This document shows, one piece after another, positions 53,083 through 61,184 of a stretch of 64,000 bases of DNA; the first letter of the stretch is position 1; every line of letters starts with the position of its first letter. The stretch covers positions 118,290 to 182,289 of the forward strand of contig CAMMVF010000001.1 of NCBI GenBank assembly GCA_946500295.1, in the 5' to 3' direction. The notes under the pieces were generated by a model. The model saw only the letters and a program-made list of their open reading frames with translations. It did not search any database and was not told the DNA's origin. The stretch is from an uncultured Clostridia bacterium (lineage in GTDB: Bacteria; Bacillota; Clostridia; Oscillospirales; Acutalibacteraceae). A program made the position numbers and the translations under genes.

Positions 53083-55023
53083 ATGGTAAACGTCAAGCTG
53101 TCAAACGGTAATATCAAGGAGGTCGAAAACGGCACAACCGTATATGAGCTTGTGAAGTCGCTCGGCGGCGGGCTTTATAAAACCGCCTGCGTATGCAGAA
53201 TTGACGGCGAAGTCAAGGACTTGAGATATGAGCTGCAAAACGATTGCGAGCTGGAGGTGCTGACCTTTGAGCATCCCGACGGAAAAAAGGTGTTTTGGCA
53301 CACAGCCTCCCATATTCTGGCTCAGGCAGTAAAAAGACTATATCCAAGCGCAAAATGCGCCATAGGTCCTGCTATAGACTATGGATTTTATTATGATTTT
53401 GATGTTGAGAAGCCTTTCACCTCTGAGGATTTGGAAAAAATCGAAAAAGAGATGAAAGCGATAGTAAAAAGCGGCGAGACACTCGAGAGATTTGAGCTGC
53501 CGGTTGATGAGGCCAATAAGCTGCTAAAGGAGAGAGATGAGCCATATAAGCTCGCCCTTGCCGCAGAACACTCCGACAAGGGCGAGAGCATAAGCTTTTA
53601 TAAGCAGGATGAGTTTGTTGATCTTTGCGCAGGTCCTCACCTGATGAATGTTTCAGCCGTAAAGGCTATCAAGCTTTTAAACTGCACCGGCGCATATTGG
53701 AGAGGAGACGCAAACAACGCCCAGCTTTGCAGAGTTTACGGCACTGCCTACCCGAAGGCTTCGCAGCTTGAGGAGTATCTCAAGCAGAGACAGGATGCTA
53801 TTTCGAGGGATCATAACAAGCTCGGACGTGAGCTTGAGCTGTTTACGACCTCTGATTTAATCGGCCAAGGATTGCCGATTTTGCTGCCAAAGGGAGCCAG
53901 AGTGATTCAGCTTTTGCAGCGTTTTGTAGAGGATGAGGAGCAGAAAAGAGGTTGGTTGCTCACAAAGACTCCATTTATGGCAAAGAGCGACCTCTATAAA
54001 GTTTCCGGACACTGGGATCATTACAAGGATGGTATGTTCGTGCTCGGAGACGAGGAGAAGGACAAGGAGGTATTTGCGCTTCGTCCTATGACCTGCCCGT
54101 TCCAGTATCAAGCTTATTTGAACCGAGGCCGTTCCTACCGTGATTTACCGTTGAGATACAACGAGACTTCAACGCTTTTCAGAAACGAGGCAAGCGGAGA
54201 GATGCACGGACTTATCCGTGTGCGCCAGTTTACCATATCAGAGGGACATCTGATGTGCACCCCCGAACAGCTTGAGGACGAGTTCAAGGGGTGCCTGGAG
54301 CTTGCAATCTTTATGCTAAAAACTCTCGGGCTTTACGAGGATGTGTCCTACCGCTTCTCACAGTGGGATCCTAATGATAGGGATAAATACATTGGAACTC
54401 CCGAGCAGTGGGATGAGGCTCAGAGTAAGATGAAGAGAATCCTCGACCATCTCGAAATTCCCTACGCTATCGGAATCGGCGAGGCTGCGTTCTACGGTCC
54501 TAAGCTGGACATTCAAATAAAGAACGTTTACGGCAAGGAGGACACCTTAATTACAATCCAGATAGACCAGATGCTGGCAGAGAAGTTTGGCATGGAGTAT
54601 GTGGACAAGGACGGAGTGAAGAAGAACCCGTATATTATTCACAGAACCTCAATCGGCTGTTATGAGAGAACTCTTGCATTGCTGATTGAGAAGTATGCCG
54701 GTGCGTTCCCGCTTTGGCTTGCGCCGATTCAGGTTAAGCTTTTGCCTATTGCCGACAGGCATGTTGATGAGATATTGAAGGTTAAGTCGGCTTTAGAGGC
54801 TAAAGGTATTCGCTGTGAGCTTGACGACAGAAGCGAAAAGATCGGCTATAAAATCAGAGAAGCTCAGCTCGAGAAGGTGCCGTATATGATACTCATGGGT
54901 GACAAGGACATTGAAAACGGAACAATCTCCGTTCGCTCGAGAAAGGACGGAGACATCGGAGCTATGAGCCTTGAAGACTTTATCGGCAAGGCTATGGAGG
55001 AAATCGAGACAAAGGCGAGATAA
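53083..55023 (+). CDS. thrS: Threonyl-tRNA synthetase
   Basis: The 646-residue enzyme has the TGS domain (residues 1-62) and the editing domain with HTASHILAQAVKRL. The class II catalytic core has RNEASGEMHGLIRVRQF and PMTCPFQYQAYL carrying the zinc cysteine, and the HRTSIGCYERTLALLIEKYAG motif 3. The anticodon-binding domain follows at about 545-646. ATG 53083 stands behind GAAAGGATG, 33 bases after the T-box T-run. Confidence 0.97.
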   Translation: MVNVKLSNGNIKEVENGTTVYELVKSLGGGLYKTACVCRIDGEVKDLRYELQNDCELEVLTFEHPDGKKVFWHTASHILAQAVKRLYPSAKCAIGPAIDYGFYYDFDVEKPFTSEDLEKIEKEMKAIVKSGETLERFELPVDEANKLLKERDEPYKLALAAEHSDKGESISFYKQDEFVDLCAGPHLMNVSAVKAIKLLNCTGAYWRGDANNAQLCRVYGTAYPKASQLEEYLKQRQDAISRDHNKLGRELELFTTSDLIGQGLPILLPKGARVIQLLQRFVEDEEQKRGWLLTKTPFMAKSDLYKVSGHWDHYKDGMFVLGDEEKDKEVFALRPMTCPFQYQAYLNRGRSYRDLPLRYNETSTLFRNEASGEMHGLIRVRQFTISEGHLMCTPEQLEDEFKGCLELAIFMLKTLGLYEDVSYRFSQWDPNDRDKYIGTPEQWDEAQSKMKRILDHLEIPYAIGIGEAAFYGPKLDIQIKNVYGKEDTLITIQIDQMLAEKFGMEYVDKDGVKKNPYIIHRTSIGCYERTLALLIEKYAGAFPLWLAPIQVKLLPIADRHVDEILKVKSALEAKGIRCELDDRSEKIGYKIREAQLEKVPYMILMGDKDIENGTISVRSRKDGDIGAMSLEDFIGKAMEEIETKAR

Positions 55024-55040
55024 TGCCTTGAAAGGATAAG

Positions 55041-55480
55041 ATGATGAAAAAAACTTGCAAATAAATTACTCTATAAATCCACTCATTTAAAAATGAGCTG
55101 GCTGACTGTTTTGATATTTTCCTTCGCTGCAGGAGTTTATGTAGGGCTTATAAACCAGGTGCCATTTTGCGTGACACGAGCTTTACCGATATAGCTGTTT
55201 CTTATGAGCGGTGGGTGTTGTTTGCCATGCTCATAATTGTCAATCAAAAAAACTTTTGGCAGGCTGGACTGAAAACTCTGATGTTTTTCGTTATATCGCA
55301 GACGGCGATATTTTTGGTCGAGTGGCCATTTGACGGAGTCTTTCATTTTCCGTATTGGTACAGGTGAATGAGCGTGGCGTTGTTGACGCTGCCGTTTGGC
55401 GCTCAGAAGATTTCTGGATATAGACCTGTACGTGGTTTTGACGGAAGGCGCAAGCACAGTATTTTCGTTGTTTTTTAACA
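55041..55480 (+). pseudogene. Decayed membrane protein gene after thrS
   Basis: Hydrophobic protein sequence can be read only by changing frames. A start near 55041 (MMKKTCK, then stop) is followed by KLLYKSTHLKMSWLTVLIFSF and GVYVGLINQVPF in another frame. DTSFTDIAVSYERWVLFAMLI and LKTLMFFVISQTAIFLVEWPF follow to a stop at 55367. SVALLTLPFGA and more lie after it. At least three lesions are needed. The pieces fit one small polytopic membrane protein of unknown type. A truncated family A repeat follows directly. Confidence 0.65.
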
Positions 55481-55489
55481 CTTAGCAGA

Positions 55490-55563
55490 TTTAAATCTTC
55501 GCCCGCGTGACAAGCTCGTTTGATTACGCCTACAGAGGCGGGGACGTCGGCGACTTGTTTATA
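55490..55563 (-). repeat. Family A repeat, copy A6 (deleted to its ends)
   Basis: 74 bp in reverse orientation. Hairpin 5 and the outer closing ends remain, with TTTAAATCTTCGCCCGCGTGAC at one end and GACGTCGGCGACTTGTTTATA at the other; hairpins 2 to 4 are deleted in one piece. It lies between the decayed membrane gene and the EF-G-like gene. Confidence 0.85.
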
Positions 55564-55705
55564 TTCATAATTATCCGTCCGGTGTATCCGGGCGGATTTT
55601 GTCTTTTTTAGCAGAAAAAAGACAAAACTATTAGTTAAATTTCACAAATACAAAGTGTTAAGATTGGTTAAATGAGTGAAATTGTGTTTTATAGATAAAA
55701 ATTCA

Positions 55706-55734
55706 TTGCTAACTATGTGTAAATGTGCTACAAT
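55706..55734 (+). promoter_or_regulatory. Probable promoter of the EF-G-like gene
   Basis: TTGCTA (55706-55711) and TACAAT (55729-55734) are spaced by 17 bases, with TGTGC just before the -10. It lies about 85 bases before the TTG start. Confidence 0.6.
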
Positions 55735-55819
55735 AGCCTTACGATTACATTGGTAATTGTAAAAAATGCCATAACATGACCAAAGGGATATCCTCTGGCA
55801 TTGAAAGGAGCTGCAATAA

Positions 55820-57886
55820 TTGAAGCAGTATGACGCTAAAAAAATCTTTAATATCGCAATAGCCGGTCATTCCGGCTCAGGTAAAACCTCGGTTGCCGAG
55901 GCTATGCTGTATGTAGCAAAGGCGAGCGACAGGCTCGGAAAAATAAGCGACGGAAACACGGTACTGGATTATGACCAGGAGGAAATCAGGAGACAGACCT
56001 CCATAGTTACCGCTGTCGCTCCCTTAGAGTGGAAAAATTATAAGATAAATCTGATAGATACCCCGGGACTGTTTGATTTTGAGGGCGGAGTCAGAGAGGG
56101 AATGAGAGCCGCAGACACCGCAATGATAGTTGTATCCGGCAAAAATGGAGTAAACGTAGGCACTGAAAAGGCTGTCAAGGCGGCTGACAAGGCGGGACTT
56201 TCTAAGGTGTTCTTTGTAAACGGACTTTGTGACGAGAGCGCAAGATTCTACCGTGTTTTCGAGACGTTGAAAGCTGAGTTCGGACCCTCTGTTTGTCCGG
56301 TAGTCGTTCCATACATAGTGGACGGTCAGGCTAACTGCTACATAAATCTTCTTGAGTATAAGGCTTATCTCTATGAAGACGGTAAGATGACCCAGACGAC
56401 AATGCCCGATATGGGAGACAGGCTCGAAGGGCTTCGCACCGCTATAAGCGAAGCAGTAGCCGAGACAAGCGACGAGATGTTTGAAAAATACTTCAGCGGC
56501 GAGGAATTCACCCCTGAGGAAATAATAGTCGGGGTCAGTCAGGGGGTGAAGAGCGGAGCTATTATTCCCGTGTTCTGCGGAGACGCTCAAAACACCTTTG
56601 GCATTGACCAGCTTTTAAACGGACTTACCTGGCTTGCTCCGACAGCCGCCGACAAGGGCGAGGAGATAGCTACCGACCAAAATGGAGAGCCTGTGGAGCT
56701 TGCTGTAAATGAAAACGGAGCAACGGCGGCTTTGGTATTTAAGACGGTGGCTGACCCGTTTGTTGGAAAGCTTTCTTATTTCAAGGTTATAAGCGGCAAG
56801 CTTTCCCCCGATACTCCGGTAGTAAATATGCGTACCGGCGAACAGGAGCGAATTAACAAAGTTATGATAATCTGCGGCAAAAAGCAGGAGGAAGTTCCTT
56901 ACATTGGCGCAGGAGACATAGGCGCTGTGGCTAAGCTGCAAAACACCAAAACGGGAGACACCCTCTGTTCACCAGCCCGCAGGGTAACCCTGGAGGGTAT
57001 AGAATATCCCGAGCCGTGCTACTCTATGGCTATATATCCCAAGACAAAGGGAGAGGAGGACAAGGTAGCTCAGGCTGTAATGAAGATTATGGAGGAAGAC
57101 CCCACCTACCGCTTTGAAAACAACACAGAGACAAAGCAGATGATAGTTTCAGGCTTGGGAGAGCAGCACTTAGATGTGCTGGTGTCGAAAATCAAGTCCA
57201 AGTACGGAGTTGAGGTAAGGCTTGAAGTGCCGAAGATTGCCTATAGAGAGACAATCCGCAAGAAGGTCACTGCTCAGGGCAGGCACAAAAAGCAGTCCGG
57301 CGGTCACGGTCAGTTCGGCGATGTTTGGATTGAGTTTGAGCCGAGCGACTGCGAGGATTTGGAGTTTGCCGAGAGAGTGGTCGGTGGCGCAGTGCCGAAG
57401 GGATATTTCCCGGCTGTAGAAAAGGGGCTGCGGGAGTGCATCAAAAAGGGTGTGCTTGCGGGCTATCCTGTAGTCGGCTTGAAGGCTACTCTTTATGACG
57501 GCTCTTACCACCCGGTAGATTCCTCCGAAATGTCATTTAAGATGGCTGCTGCCATAGCATATAAAAACGGGCTTCCGAACGCATCACCAACCCTGCTTGA
57601 GCCTTACGGTGAACTCAAAGCTGTTGTTCCCGATAGTAATATGGGTGACGTCATGGGTGAAATAAATAAGCGTAGAGGAAGAATTCTCGGCATGACGCCC
57701 GCAGAAGACGGAATGCAGCAGATAGACGCTGAGGTTCCCATGGCGGAGATGCACGACTTCGCCACCTATATCCGTCAGGCTACCCAGGGCAGAGGCTCGT
57801 TTACCTTTGAATTTGTCCGCTATGAGGACGCTCCGGCAAACGTAGCTCAAAAGGTAATTGAGAGCGCAAAGGTCGAGAAAGAATAA
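55820..57886 (+). CDS. EF-G-like translation GTPase with an altered guanine-recognition motif
   Basis: The 688-residue protein has EF-G domains I-V. G1 is GHSGSGKTS (residues 16-24) and G3 is DTPGLFDF (80-87) with Leu where EF-G has the catalytic His. The NKxD G4 motif reads NGLC (134-137), so both the Lys and the Asp that select guanine are missing. Domain IV (about 470-600) and the C-terminus KVIESAKVEKE look intact. Paralogous EF-G-like factors in Clostridia share GLFDF but normally keep NKLD. It starts at TTG behind AAAGGAGC. It is probably not the main EF-G; the role is unknown. Confidence 0.9.
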   Translation: MKQYDAKKIFNIAIAGHSGSGKTSVAEAMLYVAKASDRLGKISDGNTVLDYDQEEIRRQTSIVTAVAPLEWKNYKINLIDTPGLFDFEGGVREGMRAADTAMIVVSGKNGVNVGTEKAVKAADKAGLSKVFFVNGLCDESARFYRVFETLKAEFGPSVCPVVVPYIVDGQANCYINLLEYKAYLYEDGKMTQTTMPDMGDRLEGLRTAISEAVAETSDEMFEKYFSGEEFTPEEIIVGVSQGVKSGAIIPVFCGDAQNTFGIDQLLNGLTWLAPTAADKGEEIATDQNGEPVELAVNENGATAALVFKTVADPFVGKLSYFKVISGKLSPDTPVVNMRTGEQERINKVMIICGKKQEEVPYIGAGDIGAVAKLQNTKTGDTLCSPARRVTLEGIEYPEPCYSMAIYPKTKGEEDKVAQAVMKIMEEDPTYRFENNTETKQMIVSGLGEQHLDVLVSKIKSKYGVEVRLEVPKIAYRETIRKKVTAQGRHKKQSGGHGQFGDVWIEFEPSDCEDLEFAERVVGGAVPKGYFPAVEKGLRECIKKGVLAGYPVVGLKATLYDGSYHPVDSSEMSFKMAAAIAYKNGLPNASPTLLEPYGELKAVVPDSNMGDVMGEINKRRGRILGMTPAEDGMQQIDAEVPMAEMHDFATYIRQATQGRGSFTFEFVRYEDAPANVAQKVIESAKVEKE

Positions 57887-57935
57887 ATTAGCTCTATACA
57901 CTATTAGTTTTTTGTTTTCATTCTCCTTCAAACAA

Positions 57936-57971
57936 AGACAGCACAGGGTCTATACTCTGTGCTGTCTTTTT
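57936..57971 (+). terminator. Terminator of the EF-G-like gene
   Basis: AAAGACAGCACAG pairs with CTGTGCTGTCTTT around an 8-base loop, ending in a T-run. It is 50 bases after the stop codon. Confidence 0.92.
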
Positions 57972-57978
57972 CTTCCTC

Positions 57979-58130
57979 CGGCGCCGAAGGCGCTTTCTTC
58001 CTACGTTCGCCTGCACTGGCGGCAAATGCCGCTTTCTTCCTACGTTCGTCTGCACTGGCGGCAAATGCCGCTTTCTTCCTACGTTCGCCTGCACTGCTCT
58101 AGTGTGAATTTGTGCAAATCTGAAGTAACT
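57979..58130 (-). repeat. Tandem family B/C units, 39 bp period
   Basis: Three consecutive units, each with a small palindrome (GGCGC-CGAA-GGCGC first, then GCGGC-AAAT-GCCGC twice) followed by CTTTCTTCCTACGTTCG and CTGCACTG. Units two and three are 39 bp and differ by one base. After the third, the family B core continues as GCTCTAGTGTGAATTTGTGC. Confidence 0.8.
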
Positions 58131-58209
58131 GTCATTTTATGACTTTTTTCCATTGATAATCAATTTCATTTTATGAGAGGAGCAGGTCTTTTAACTGTTA
58201 TCTGTTATA

Positions 58210-58343
58210 TCAAATATCAAATTCTATAATCTCACCGTTTTGCGGATGATAGCCGTCCTGAGATGCTCGATATTTATATAGATAATTTACGTTTTGCCGT
58301 AAAGGCGGTACGCAGTCATAGACTATCTTAATTAGAGCAGGGG
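58210..58343 (-). other. Possible gene remnant downstream of the DUF4203-like gene
   Basis: The minus-strand frame ending at 58,210 reads ELTPALIKIVYDCVPPLRQN and KYRASQDGYHPQNGEIIEFD, which looks like real protein rather than a shadow. It has no ribosome site, and upstream it runs into the 3' end of the membrane gene in another frame. It may be the tail of a truncated gene. Identity unknown. Confidence 0.25.
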
Positions 58344-58970
58344 TCAATTCTTTCGCTTTTTTGTGGTCAAAAGCTGAACGACAATACCGATTACGGCGGT
58401 CAGAACTCCGACTGCAAGCACCGGCCATGAAAGCCCGAGAAAGGTTGAGCCGGGGTCAACGGCGGCGGGAAAGAGTGTGAACAACGCCTGTGAAAAGCCA
58501 AAGCCTCCGCTTATCGCCGTGGTTATGATGATGAACGGGCGCAGGAAGATAATGGCGGCTACGCCTACTGCTAAGGCGGCTACTGCGGAGAGTGCGAGCG
58601 TGAGAGCTTCGTTGTCAATACTGCCGAACAACACATAAAAGAATGAAAAGGCTGAGGAGGTGCAGAGAATAAAAATACCGACCTTGTAGATAAAGAATGC
58701 CAAAGCGCCGATTATAACGGCAAGCGCGATTCCAGCTATCAGCCCGGCATTGGCTGACTGCCATATCGAGTCTCCGAGAATGAAACCGCCCAAAAAGCCG
58801 ATTCCCACTCCTAGAAGCACTGCCCAGAGCTTTTTGAGCTTATAGCCGAACAATACGTTAAGCGCTGAAAAAATAAGCGAGACAACGACAAAGGACTGAA
58901 ATCCGTTTTCTATCTGTGGCTGATAGGCGGACAGGTATTCGGTTATGTAGTTAGTTATGTAGTTAATCAT
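58344..58970 (-). CDS. Polytopic membrane protein (TMEM198/DUF4203-like)
   Basis: The 208-residue protein has about seven hydrophobic helices with glycine-rich faces, e.g. VLLGVGIGFLGGFILGDSIW and IIITTAISGGFGFSQALF. This is reminiscent of the TMEM198/DUF4203 family of uncharacterised membrane proteins. ATG 58970 behind AGGAGGA is the start; 21 extra upstream codons derive from the neighbouring family A repeat. A few basic residues form the C-terminus. Confidence 0.72.
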   Translation of the reverse strand: MINYITNYITEYLSAYQPQIENGFQSFVVVSLIFSALNVLFGYKLKKLWAVLLGVGIGFLGGFILGDSIWQSANAGLIAGIALAVIIGALAFFIYKVGIFILCTSSAFSFFYVLFGSIDNEALTLALSAVAALAVGVAAIIFLRPFIIITTAISGGFGFSQALFTLFPAAVDPGSTFLGLSWPVLAVGVLTAVIGIVVQLLTTKKRKN

Positions 58971-59003
58971 AGTGTCATTCCTCCTGAATTTGAAAACCGA
59001 GCG

Positions 59004-59170
59004 TTTAAATCTTCGCCCGCGTGACAAGCTCATTTGATCACGCCTGCGACGATTGCAACCGTCGCAGGGGAGCTTTGCTCCTCAGGGTTTCGGCGGGGGA
59101 TTAAACCTCACCGAAAGACTGAATAGAACCCGCCGCCTACAGAGGCGGGGACATCAGCAACCTGGTTATA
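59004..59170 (-). repeat. Family A repeat, copy A7
   Basis: 167 bp in reverse orientation, full length, with hairpins 3, 4 and 5 intact. It lies 34 bases upstream of the membrane protein start codon; the end carrying TTTAAATC faces the gene. The transcript of that gene could contain it in sense orientation as a leader. Confidence 0.9.
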
Positions 59171-59253
59171 AACGCAGGGTTTAGAGCGAATTGGGATGTT
59201 TGTAATTATTATTCTATCAATAAGCCGGCTTTTGTCAAGTCGGTGTTTTTCAT

Positions 59254-59290
59254 AAAAAAGCCGCATCGACTTGTGTGGGTCGATGCGGTC
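59254..59290 (-). terminator. Terminator of the lipoprotein gene
   Basis: On the minus strand ACCGCATCGAC pairs with GTCGATGCGGC around an 8-base loop and is followed by six T residues. It is 22 bases after the stop codon at 59,312. Confidence 0.92.
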
Positions 59291-59311
59291 GGGTAATGCG
59301 TATTAAGATAT

Positions 59312-60469
59312 TTACTTTTGTTCACTGAAGCCATCTACGAAATCGGCTATTACGCTTTGTTCCTCACCTCTATATATGCCGAGGGTAAAGCTGCCGCTGT
59401 CGTGACCAAAGCTGAAATCAGCCTGCGTGGGAGCGGTTCTGCTTGAGTCTATTTTCCATATTATGTTTGGATTGTAAGTGTTTTTGAGGTCTGTCAGAAT
59501 ACCGTAGTTCCCGTAATTTGTCGAATTAAAGAAGAGAAACAGTTCTCCTCCGTTTTCCTGTTGGTCAAGCACTGTGTAATTTATGTCAACGGCTGTATCA
59601 AGCTTTGGGGTGAAAATAAGCCCCTCGTATTCCTCGTGCCTGATTTGACTTACAGGTTCGGTTTCGGAAAAGTCAAGGCTGAGTTTTGTCTCGTCCCAGT
59701 AAATGTCAACTCCGTTTGCGGAAAATGCTCCGTAGTTTGAGTATGAGGAGGTGTTCTCTCCAGTTTCGCCATCAAAGCTTGATACCAGCTTCGATTTAAG
59801 GCTGTACGGGTCGCAGGAGTTGTTGCTTCGGTAGAGGGCGTCGTTTCGATAATTTTTATATGTAAGCTCACAACTTTTTATATTGGAGCTTTCGGGAATG
59901 AAGGCGGAAGCATCTATTGAGAGAAAATCAGCCTCGGAGTCGATGTAGGAGCAGGTGACGGATATGGAGTAGGCTCCGCTTGCAAAAATATCCTCCATTG
60001 TTTTATCATCGGCGCTGAGGTAGCCCTCGCAGTCGTTGATTTTCATTGAGTCGGACAGAGAGTCGGAGAAGATTGAGGCGGTGACTTCGGTGGGAGTTTC
60101 GCCGGACAGTAAGTCAGAGGCTCTTTGCTCAATTGCTTTTTTGACCTTGTCAGTATTGTAGTTATCAAGGCATTGCTCGGATTTTGTATTTATCAGTATG
60201 TAAAAATCTTTGTCATGGGCGGTGACGGCCGCTCGGACATACTCGCTGGCCTTTCGGTTGCCCAAGGAACCGGTGTAGGTTATGCACGTCAGGCTGTTCA
60301 CCGTTCCTCCGCCGTAGTTTGATTTGAGATATTCTTCGGCTAAGGTCTTTGAGGCATCCTCATTTTCCTTGGCTATTTGTTGCTGCTCACTGCTCATACA
60401 GGAGGTAAGTAAAAACAAGCTCAGACAAAGAGAGAGGGTCAAGGTGATGGCCGTCAGTCTTTTTTTCAT
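59312..60469 (-). CDS. Lipoprotein of unknown function
   Basis: The 385-residue protein has a lipoprotein signal peptide (MKKRLTAITLTLSLCLSLFL) with lipobox LLTSC, the cysteine at residue 24 being the lipid-attachment site. The rest is hydrophilic and rich in Ser, Asp and Tyr, with a region rich in short strands at about 60-130 (TCITYTGSLGNRKASEYVRAAV). No known domain was recognised. It is monocistronic, starts behind AGGATAGATTT and ends at a strong terminator. Confidence 0.8.
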   Translation of the reverse strand: MKKRLTAITLTLSLCLSLFLLTSCMSSEQQQIAKENEDASKTLAEEYLKSNYGGGTVNSLTCITYTGSLGNRKASEYVRAAVTAHDKDFYILINTKSEQCLDNYNTDKVKKAIEQRASDLLSGETPTEVTASIFSDSLSDSMKINDCEGYLSADDKTMEDIFASGAYSISVTCSYIDSEADFLSIDASAFIPESSNIKSCELTYKNYRNDALYRSNNSCDPYSLKSKLVSSFDGETGENTSSYSNYGAFSANGVDIYWDETKLSLDFSETEPVSQIRHEEYEGLIFTPKLDTAVDINYTVLDQQENGGELFLFFNSTNYGNYGILTDLKNTYNPNIIWKIDSSRTAPTQADFSFGHDSGSFTLGIYRGEEQSVIADFVDGFSEQK

Positions 60470-60645
60470 AAAAATCTATCCTCCGCAGAAAATGGAAAAC
60501 ATAATGAAGGTTTAATTTGACTGTTTAAGCTTAGTACAGATATAAAAATTATACACTGAACAGGCGTAAAAATCAATTCTTTTTTGGCGGAGCTTTCAAA
60601 AATAAGGATAAGGATAATAATTATAGTAAAGCTTGGCGATATTTG

Positions 60646-60674
60646 TTGAAACACCTTTGTGAATGTGGTACAAT
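60646..60674 (+). promoter_or_regulatory. Probable promoter of the HPr-like gene
   Basis: TTGAAA (60646-60651) and TACAAT (60669-60674) are separated by 17 bases. The start codon follows about 30 bases later. Confidence 0.7.
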
Positions 60675-60704
60675 AACGACATCACAGCAAACGGAGGAAC
60701 AGCG

Positions 60705-60980
60705 ATGGTTTCACAAAAGGTCAAGGTAAAATTTAACCACGGTTTTCAAATACAGACGGCGGAGGCCTTTGCAAGCGCAATGGGTAAATTTAAAAGCGAT
60801 ATTTATATTCTCACAAACGGCAACAAGGTAAACGCAAAGAGCCTGATGAATATTGTCGCTGCCAATATAAGGTGCGGGGCTGAGCTTGAGATAGTCTGTT
60901 CTGGAGAGGATGAGACTGAGGCTCTGAGTATGGCACTGGAGCTTATTGAGACTGACGAGGAAAAGATAAATACTAAATAA
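60705..60980 (+). CDS. HPr-family protein lacking the phosphotransfer histidine (Crh-like)
   Basis: The 91-residue protein aligns with HPr without gaps in the first half. Residue 15 is Gln (NHGFQIQTAEAF) where HPr has the His15 phosphorylated by PEP-dependent Enzyme I, while Ser46 is kept (VNAKSLMNIV). Bacillus Crh has the same Gln15/Ser46 combination and acts only as a corepressor of CcpA after HPr kinase phosphorylates Ser46. Arg17 is also lost. The ATG at 60705 follows CGGAGG; longer frames have no site. It is monocistronic. A regulatory, not sugar-transport, role is inferred. Confidence 0.85.
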   Translation: MVSQKVKVKFNHGFQIQTAEAFASAMGKFKSDIYILTNGNKVNAKSLMNIVAANIRCGAELEIVCSGEDETEALSMALELIETDEEKINTK

Positions 60981-61021
60981 AAATTAAATGCCCTGATGTT
61001 TTATAAACAGAAGATAAAAAA

Positions 61022-61060
61022 CAATCCCCGTGCGACCGGATGGAATCGCACGGGGATTTT
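61022..61060. terminator. Bidirectional terminator between the HPr-like gene and metA
   Basis: AATCCCCGTGCGA pairs with TCGCACGGGGATT around a 10-base loop, with TTTT on the plus side and TGTTTTTTA on the minus side. It serves the convergent HPr-like and metA genes. Confidence 0.92.
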
Positions 61061-61115
61061 GTGAGTTATAGGCATGTATTATCCTTTCAACGATAAAAGT
61101 TTCAAAAAGCGTTTA

Positions 61116-61165
61116 TCCCGAAATTGGCACAAGCTTGCATGAGAGCTCAGTCACACATAGGAAAA
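61116..61165 (+). repeat. Degenerate family B core
   Basis: GAAATTGGCACAAGCTTGCATGAGAGC followed by CAGTCACACATAGG resembles the family B core with several changes. It lies between the terminator and the 3' end of metA. Confidence 0.45.
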
Positions 61166-61184
61166 GAGCGATGTTTGTCATCGC

